From Synechococcus sp. AG-679-C18 (GTDB lineage Bacteria > Cyanobacteriota > Cyanobacteriia > PCC-6307 > Cyanobiaceae): DNA of 32,795 bases. The stretch is from NCBI GenBank assembly GCA_003210755.1, contig QCUL01000029.1, positions 1-32,795 of the forward strand, written 5' to 3'. This document shows positions 28,536-32,795 of the stretch, piece by piece. A program made the translations under genes and the position numbers. Within the stretch, counting starts at the first letter, position 1, and every line of letters starts with the position of its first letter. Under the pieces are notes generated by a model, which saw only the letters and a program-made list of their open reading frames with translations, had not been told where the DNA came from and did not search any database.

Positions 28536-30055
28536 AGAAGGGCTTGAACTTGAGGAAGGAGACGTTCCGCTTCGGCTTGATCCACCATCGCTAATCGGCA
28601 ACGACGGGCGAGTACATCCGTTGCAGTACGAGCGTGCTCAGCGCTAATTGCATGGCGAAGTTCACCTCTGCATACGGGGATGATGTTGCTTAGAGGTTGG
28701 CGATCGCTTTCGCTCCAGCTGGCTACTAAGGCAGCCGCCTCCAAACCGAAACTTGCTTGCAAGTGGGCAAGCTGTTGATCTCGCAATGTTGTTTCTGGTA
28801 AGAGACGTTCCAGCGCTTTGACCTGCTCTAAGAGCAAAGAAGGAGTTTGTTTGGGATCCTGATCAGAGCCGATGAGCGGCAAAACAGATGGTTCTGGCAA
28901 TTGGATACCCATATGCTTTTCCACCGCATTGAGAGTGTCGATCGCCATCGGTCTGCAGGTGGTCCATTTGCCCCCCATCACGCTGATGAGTCCACTGTTG
29001 AGGGTCTCCACTTCGTGCTCCCGAACGACTCGGCTGGTTTTGACATCAGCACCTGCTGGCTTGAGAAGCGGCCGTCCTCCAGCCCAGCAGCTCCCTACAT
29101 CAGGGTTGCCAAGACTTGGGAACCAACGTCTTATGTAACTAATTAAGTACGCCTGTTCGTCCTCGGATGGAACTGCAGCGTTGGCTTGCGGGCAGGGGGT
29201 GTCTGTTGTTCCAACCAGGGTGCGCCCGAAGAATGGCAACATGAACAAAACGCGCCCATCATCGGTGGATGGCAAAAGTAGGCCTAGCCCCTGAGGGCAG
29301 AGGTCAGCTTTTAAAACAAGATGAATTCCTCTGCTCGTGAGCATGCGTTCCGTGCAGTTGGGATCTGCCATCCGCCGGATGGCATCAGCGTGGATCCCAG
29401 TGGCATTGACAAAGGCCCTCGCCTCCCAACGTTCTTGCTCCCCCTTGGCGTTTTTGCTGATGGCGGCACGGATCTGACCACTGCCGTCGCGTTCCAGCTC
29501 CAGAACCTTGGTACGCGTGCGAATAATGGCACCGGCGCGTTCAGCTGTGAGTGCAAGCAGCAGATTGAGGCGGGCGTCATCGAACTGCCCATCGCAATAG
29601 GCGACCCCTCGTTGAACTTCGGGACGAAGGAGAGGAAGTGCTTGCCTTATTTGGTTGGATGAGAGCAGGCGACTGCTACCAATCCCTGCACGACCTGATA
29701 GGGCGTCATAGAGCCCAAGGCCGATGCGGTAGTAGGCCTGGCCTATTGGACTGTCGCTTGGCAGGGCGAGTTCGAGGCGTTGTGCCAAAAAAGGGGCATT
29801 TTTCAACCAGTGCCCCCTCTCGAGTAATGCTTCTCGAACCAAACGCAATTGAGCTAAGTCAGCTGTTTTAAAAGCAAGTTCTAAATAACGAACCCCTCCG
29901 TGCAGCAGCTTGGTGCTCCGGCAGCTGGTGCCGCTCCCGAGGTCATGCCCCTCAAGTAGCGCAACCCTCAGGCCGCGACGGACCGCTTCATAAGCCACGC
30001 TGCATCCACTGGCGCCGCCACCAATGACAACAAGGTCAAAACGTTGATCAACCAT
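28472..30055 (-). CDS. glpD: Glycerol-3-phosphate dehydrogenase, FAD-dependent
   Basis: GlpD oxidises sn-glycerol-3-phosphate to dihydroxyacetone phosphate and passes electrons to membrane quinones. The 527-residue protein has the N-terminal FAD Rossmann motif VVIGGGASGCSVAYEAVRRG (9-28), the family signature SGTSCRSTKLLHGGVRYLE (41-59), FVNATGIHADAIR (substrate/FAD domain) and TLVGTTDTPCPQAN, plus GGKWTTCRPMA. Length suits the aerobic GlpD/GlpA-like family. The start is ATG at 30055, inside the end of glpK (8-base overlap), so the two are translationally coupled. The 3' end overlaps the convergent GH13 gene by 64 bases. Confidence 0.95.
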   Translation of the reverse strand: MVDQRFDLVVIGGGASGCSVAYEAVRRGLRVALLEGHDLGSGTSCRSTKLLHGGVRYLELAFKTADLAQLRLVREALLERGHWLKNAPFLAQRLELALPSDSPIGQAYYRIGLGLYDALSGRAGIGSSRLLSSNQIRQALPLLRPEVQRGVAYCDGQFDDARLNLLLALTAERAGAIIRTRTKVLELERDGSGQIRAAISKNAKGEQERWEARAFVNATGIHADAIRRMADPNCTERMLTSRGIHLVLKADLCPQGLGLLLPSTDDGRVLFMLPFFGRTLVGTTDTPCPQANAAVPSEDEQAYLISYIRRWFPSLGNPDVGSCWAGGRPLLKPAGADVKTSRVVREHEVETLNSGLISVMGGKWTTCRPMAIDTLNAVEKHMGIQLPEPSVLPLIGSDQDPKQTPSLLLEQVKALERLLPETTLRDQQLAHLQASFGLEAAALVASWSESDRQPLSNIIPVCRGELRHAISAEHARTATDVLARRCRLAMVDQAEAERLLPQVQALLQEEGVDAALSSEVSELNLSC

Positions 30056-31553
30056 TCCAGTGAAGGCTCCTGCTTACAGCGTCGTCCCATCGCTGTCGCC
30101 AGCGTTGACGTTGGTCCTGCGTTTTTTTTGGCTTGAACATCGTGGAGTCTTTCGTTCGATTCGGTACTAAATCCTTGAGGTCTGAAATGGCGCCTGCTTG
30201 CAAACCGGCGAGCAAAGCAACTCCGCGGGCTGTGCTTTCGAGATGGGCGGGGCGTCGCACCCCTAGGCCGGTGCTATCTGCTTGAGCCTGCAGGAGAAGG
30301 TCGGAAGCTGCAGCTCCACCATCAACGGCGAGCTCGCCGAGCTTTTGCTCCATGGCTTGCTCAGTTAACTCCACAAGACTGGCAACGGACAGCGCAATTC
30401 CCTCCAATGCAGCTCTTGCGATATGGCCTCGGCAAGTGTCACGGGTGAGACCAATTAAAACTCCACGAGCATTGGGATCCCAGTGTGGCGTGCCCCATCC
30501 TGTGAAAGCTGGAACAAGCATGACTCCGGCGGCGTTCTCTACTTCCTGAGCGATCGGATTCACGTCCTCGGCGTTATCAATGATTCCTAAGCCGTCTCGC
30601 AGCCATTGCACGACGGTTCCAGCGTTAAATAAACTTCCCTCTAAGCAATAGGTTGGCGTGCCGTGCTCATCGGTCCAGCCCAGGGTGCTCAGCAGACCAG
30701 CATCGGAATAACGGATCGAATGGCCTGTATTTACTACAAGGAAAGCGCCTGTTCCGTAGGTGCATTTTCCCTCTCCTGGCTCCAGACAAAGTTGCCCTAA
30801 TGTTGCCGCCTGCTGGTCTCCGAGCAAGGCTTGAATCGGCACGCCAGCGAAGGGCAGGCCTGCCTGAATTACTCCAAAATCACCGCGGCATGGCTTGAGG
30901 TCGGGTAGAGCATCTTTGGGCAGCCCAATTTCAGCGCAGGCTTCATCGATCCAGTCCCGCCGCTCTAGATCCATGAGCAAGGTGCGACTGGCATTGCTCA
31001 TATCAGACGCATGAACCTTGCCGCCACTGAGCTGCCAAAGCAGCCAGCTCTCGACTGTGCCGAAGCAGAGATCACCCTGGGCCGCAGCAGTGCTTGCAGC
31101 GGGCTCATGGTCAAGAAGCCAACGAATTTTGCTCGCGCTGAAATAGGGGTCAAGCATTAGGCCTGTTTGAGCTCTCCAGCTCGTTTCGAGACCGCTCTTC
31201 TTCCATTGCTGACAGAGATCGGCGGTCCGGCCGTCCTGCCAGACAAGTGCAGGGCCACATGGGCTGCTATCGCTTCGTTTCCAGAGCGTGGTTGTTTCTC
31301 GCTGGTTGGTGATGCCGCAGCTGATCACAGCCTGCCGCTGCTCCGAAGTGATCTTCTGCTCAAGGCGACTCATCGCTAGGCGTTGGCTCTCCCAGATATC
31401 TATTGCATTTTGCTCAACCCAGCCATCATTGGGATAGTGAATCTCCAGTGGAGCCGAGGCGCTGGCTACAGGGCAGCCGTCTATATCGAACAAAGCGGCG
31501 CGTGAGCTGCTTGTGCCTTGATCTAGTGCCAGCAGAAGGGGCGGGGCTGCCAT
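30048..31553 (-). CDS. glpK: Glycerol kinase
   Basis: GlpK phosphorylates glycerol with ATP to sn-glycerol-3-phosphate. The 501-residue FGGY-family protein starts MAAPPLLLALDQGTSSSRAA with the phosphate-1 motif DQGTSSSR (11-18). It has CGITNQRETTTLW (79-91), VWQDGRT (104-110), GTVESWLLWQLSGG (165-178), DMSNASRTLLMD and LLGDQQAATLGQ with catalytic Asp246. These match E. coli GlpK at the same positions. The start is ATG at 31553; it is upstream of and overlaps glpD. No glycerol facilitator gene is visible, which suits glycerol made inside the cell, for instance from solute breakdown, though outside genes are unseen. Confidence 0.96.
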   Translation of the reverse strand: MAAPPLLLALDQGTSSSRAALFDIDGCPVASASAPLEIHYPNDGWVEQNAIDIWESQRLAMSRLEQKITSEQRQAVISCGITNQRETTTLWKRSDSSPCGPALVWQDGRTADLCQQWKKSGLETSWRAQTGLMLDPYFSASKIRWLLDHEPAASTAAAQGDLCFGTVESWLLWQLSGGKVHASDMSNASRTLLMDLERRDWIDEACAEIGLPKDALPDLKPCRGDFGVIQAGLPFAGVPIQALLGDQQAATLGQLCLEPGEGKCTYGTGAFLVVNTGHSIRYSDAGLLSTLGWTDEHGTPTYCLEGSLFNAGTVVQWLRDGLGIIDNAEDVNPIAQEVENAAGVMLVPAFTGWGTPHWDPNARGVLIGLTRDTCRGHIARAALEGIALSVASLVELTEQAMEQKLGELAVDGGAAASDLLLQAQADSTGLGVRRPAHLESTARGVALLAGLQAGAISDLKDLVPNRTKDSTMFKPKKTQDQRQRWRQRWDDAVSRSLHWNG

Positions 31554-31604
31554 GGCTTTCTCTTTTCCTACTTGCTAGCGATGGGATCAGAGGCCTGCAA
31601 AGGA

Positions 31605-32795
31605 ATGGCGAAGACACAAGGGATCGGCCAGTTTCCCTCTTGGGCTGGTGAGGCGATTGTGTATCAGGTATTCCCTGATCGTTTTCGCCGCAGCGGCAGG
31701 GTCATTGCACAGCGGGGACTTTCACTGCAGCCTTGGGGTACGGACCCTGCAGAGCAGGGGTTTCAGGGGGGTGATCTCTATGGCGTGATCGATGGTCTGG
31801 ACCATCTTCAGCGATTGGGAGTGACCTGTCTCTATCTCACGCCTGTGTTCAGTTCGGCAGTTAATCATCGCTATCACGCGTACGACTACTTCGAGGTGGA
31901 TCCACTTCTAGGAGGGAATACTGCTCTTGACGCCTTGATTTCGGCAGTGCATCAACGCGGCATGCGCTTGATCCTGGATGGGGTATTTAACCATTGCGGA
32001 CGGGGCTTTTGGGCCTTTCATCATGTGCTGGAAAACGGTGAGCGCTCCCCGTATCTGGAATGGTTCCATGTGCAGCAGTGGCCGCTTCGGCCCTATCCGC
32101 GCAAGGGCCAAGTGTGTGGTTACAGCTGTTGGTGGAACGATCCCGCTCTACCAAAGTTCAACCATGACCATCCGGCCGTGAGGGACTTCCTGTTGTCCGT
32201 AGGGAAACACTGGTTGGAACGGGGAATTGATGGTTGGCGTTTGGATGTTCCGGATGAGGTCCCTGCTGCCTTTTGGGTGGAGTTTCGGCGCATGGTGAAG
32301 GAGGTGAACCCTGAAGCCTGGATCGTGGGAGAAATTTGGGGCGATGCCCGTCCTTGGCTGCAGGGTCAGCATTTCGATGGAGTAATGAATTACCGCATGG
32401 GCTGGAGCAGCCTTTGCTGGGTAGCGGGCTCTCGATTGCGCCGTAGCTATCGCAATCCGATGTATCCCTTGCGGCCTTTGGATACATCGGAATTGCTGAA
32501 GACCTGGTCTGAGACCCAGGGTTGGTATGCATCGGAAGTGAATCGCTCCCAACTGAACCTGCTCGACAGCCACGATGTGCCGCGAGCGCTGAACACTCTT
32601 AAAGGTGATGTTTCTGCTTTGACCTTGGCGTTGCTGATGTTGATGCTTCAGCCGGGAGCTACCTGTTTGTATTACGGGACGGAAGTGGGCCTTGATGGAG
32701 GGGGAGAACCTGCTTGTCGTGAGGCGATGCCATGGGAGACGCCATGGCCGCATGACTTGTCCGGGATGATTCTGGCGCTGACCAAGGTTCGTCAA
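31605..32795 (+). CDS. GH13 alpha-amylase-family enzyme (partial, 3' end outside window)
   Basis: Open to the window edge (397 codons from ATG 31605). The sequence QFPSWAGEAIVYQVFPDRFR, then GGDLYGVIDGLDHLQRLGVT, resembles neopullulanase/cyclomaltodextrinase or alpha-glucosidase members of GH13. Conserved regions are LILDGVFNHCG (region I), GIDGWRLDVPDEV (nucleophile Asp), AWIVGEIWGDARPW (acid Glu) and NLLDSHDVPRAL (third Asp). Family members hydrolyse or transfer alpha-glucosyl bonds. An in-frame ATG at 31581 gives eight more residues and is a possible start. It is divergent from glpK, with 51 bp between starts. Substrate is unknown; the neighbouring glycerol genes make glucosylglycerol-type substrates one option. 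Confidence 0.87.
   Translation, partial: MAKTQGIGQFPSWAGEAIVYQVFPDRFRRSGRVIAQRGLSLQPWGTDPAEQGFQGGDLYGVIDGLDHLQRLGVTCLYLTPVFSSAVNHRYHAYDYFEVDPLLGGNTALDALISAVHQRGMRLILDGVFNHCGRGFWAFHHVLENGERSPYLEWFHVQQWPLRPYPRKGQVCGYSCWWNDPALPKFNHDHPAVRDFLLSVGKHWLERGIDGWRLDVPDEVPAAFWVEFRRMVKEVNPEAWIVGEIWGDARPWLQGQHFDGVMNYRMGWSSLCWVAGSRLRRSYRNPMYPLRPLDTSELLKTWSETQGWYASEVNRSQLNLLDSHDVPRALNTLKGDVSALTLALLMLMLQPGATCLYYGTEVGLDGGGEPACREAMPWETPWPHDLSGMILALTKVRQ

Noticed and set aside
32148..32795. 215-residue minus-strand frame at the window end
   Set aside because: It is antisense to the GH13 gene, whose conserved motifs are clear in the plus frame; composition is typical of a shadow frame.

Overview
The window is a chromosome segment from a marine picocyanobacterium, most likely a marine Synechococcus of subcluster 5.1. 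Evidence: psbB, psbM, petB, petD and psaE are all present; the single rRNA operon has a cyanobacterial 16S, tRNA-Ile/tRNA-Ala spacer and 23S; the genome is compact with short intergenic gaps; base composition is intermediate, not the AT-rich pattern of high-light Prochlorococcus; and glycerol and compatible-solute type carbohydrate genes are present. The species cannot be fixed by eye. No insertion sequence, prophage, integrase or CRISPR array was seen.

Layout. (1) 1-2395, photosystem II: psbB (CP47, minus strand, C-terminus cut by the window edge), divergent from an adrenodoxin-spaced [2Fe-2S] ferredoxin and psbM. (2) 2429-6606: a two-domain universal stress protein, divergent from a hot-dog thioesterase, then a plus-strand run dprA, prmC, tsaC and a 53-residue membrane protein with overlapping or nearly touching ends. 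(3) 6629-11399, minus strand: a tight run ctpA, HD phosphohydrolase, minC, minD, minE, a LuxR-type HTH protein and tRNA-Thr(UGU); the stop codon of the HTH gene lies inside the tRNA. (4) 11458-12674: petB-petD, closed by a long AT-rich hairpin shared with a convergent GH100 invertase. (5) 14227-20256: the rRNA operon with a long leader, boxA-like motifs in leader and spacer, processing stems that can be read by complementarity, and a strong terminator after 5S. (6) 20331-24141: mutM and psaE on the minus strand, divergent from a 359-residue HTH/ParB-like protein and recQ. (7) 24157-26686: a LysM-repeat secreted protein and a class-3-like aldehyde dehydrogenase. (8) 26748-32795: a trehalose-synthase-like GH13 enzyme, glpD, glpK and a second GH13 enzyme that runs off the window.

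How the genes work together. Several link to the photosynthetic electron chain: CP47 and PsbM (PSII), cytochrome b6 and subunit IV (b6f), PsaE (PSI), and a CtpA-family protease of the type that matures the D1 precursor. CtpA lies upstream of the division-site genes minCDE in one apparent operon. PrmC and TsaC both serve translation (release-factor methylation and tRNA t6A). The last block could form a pathway in which a GH13 enzyme releases glycerol from a glucosyl-glycerol type solute and GlpK plus GlpD feed it into triose phosphate; this is inference from gene order.

Most of the window is conserved core genome. The parts that most deserve a second look are the HTH gene/tRNA-Thr overlap, the unnamed 359-residue protein beside psaE and recQ, the GH13-glpD-glpK-GH13 cluster, and several inverted repeats at gene ends and in the petB leader.
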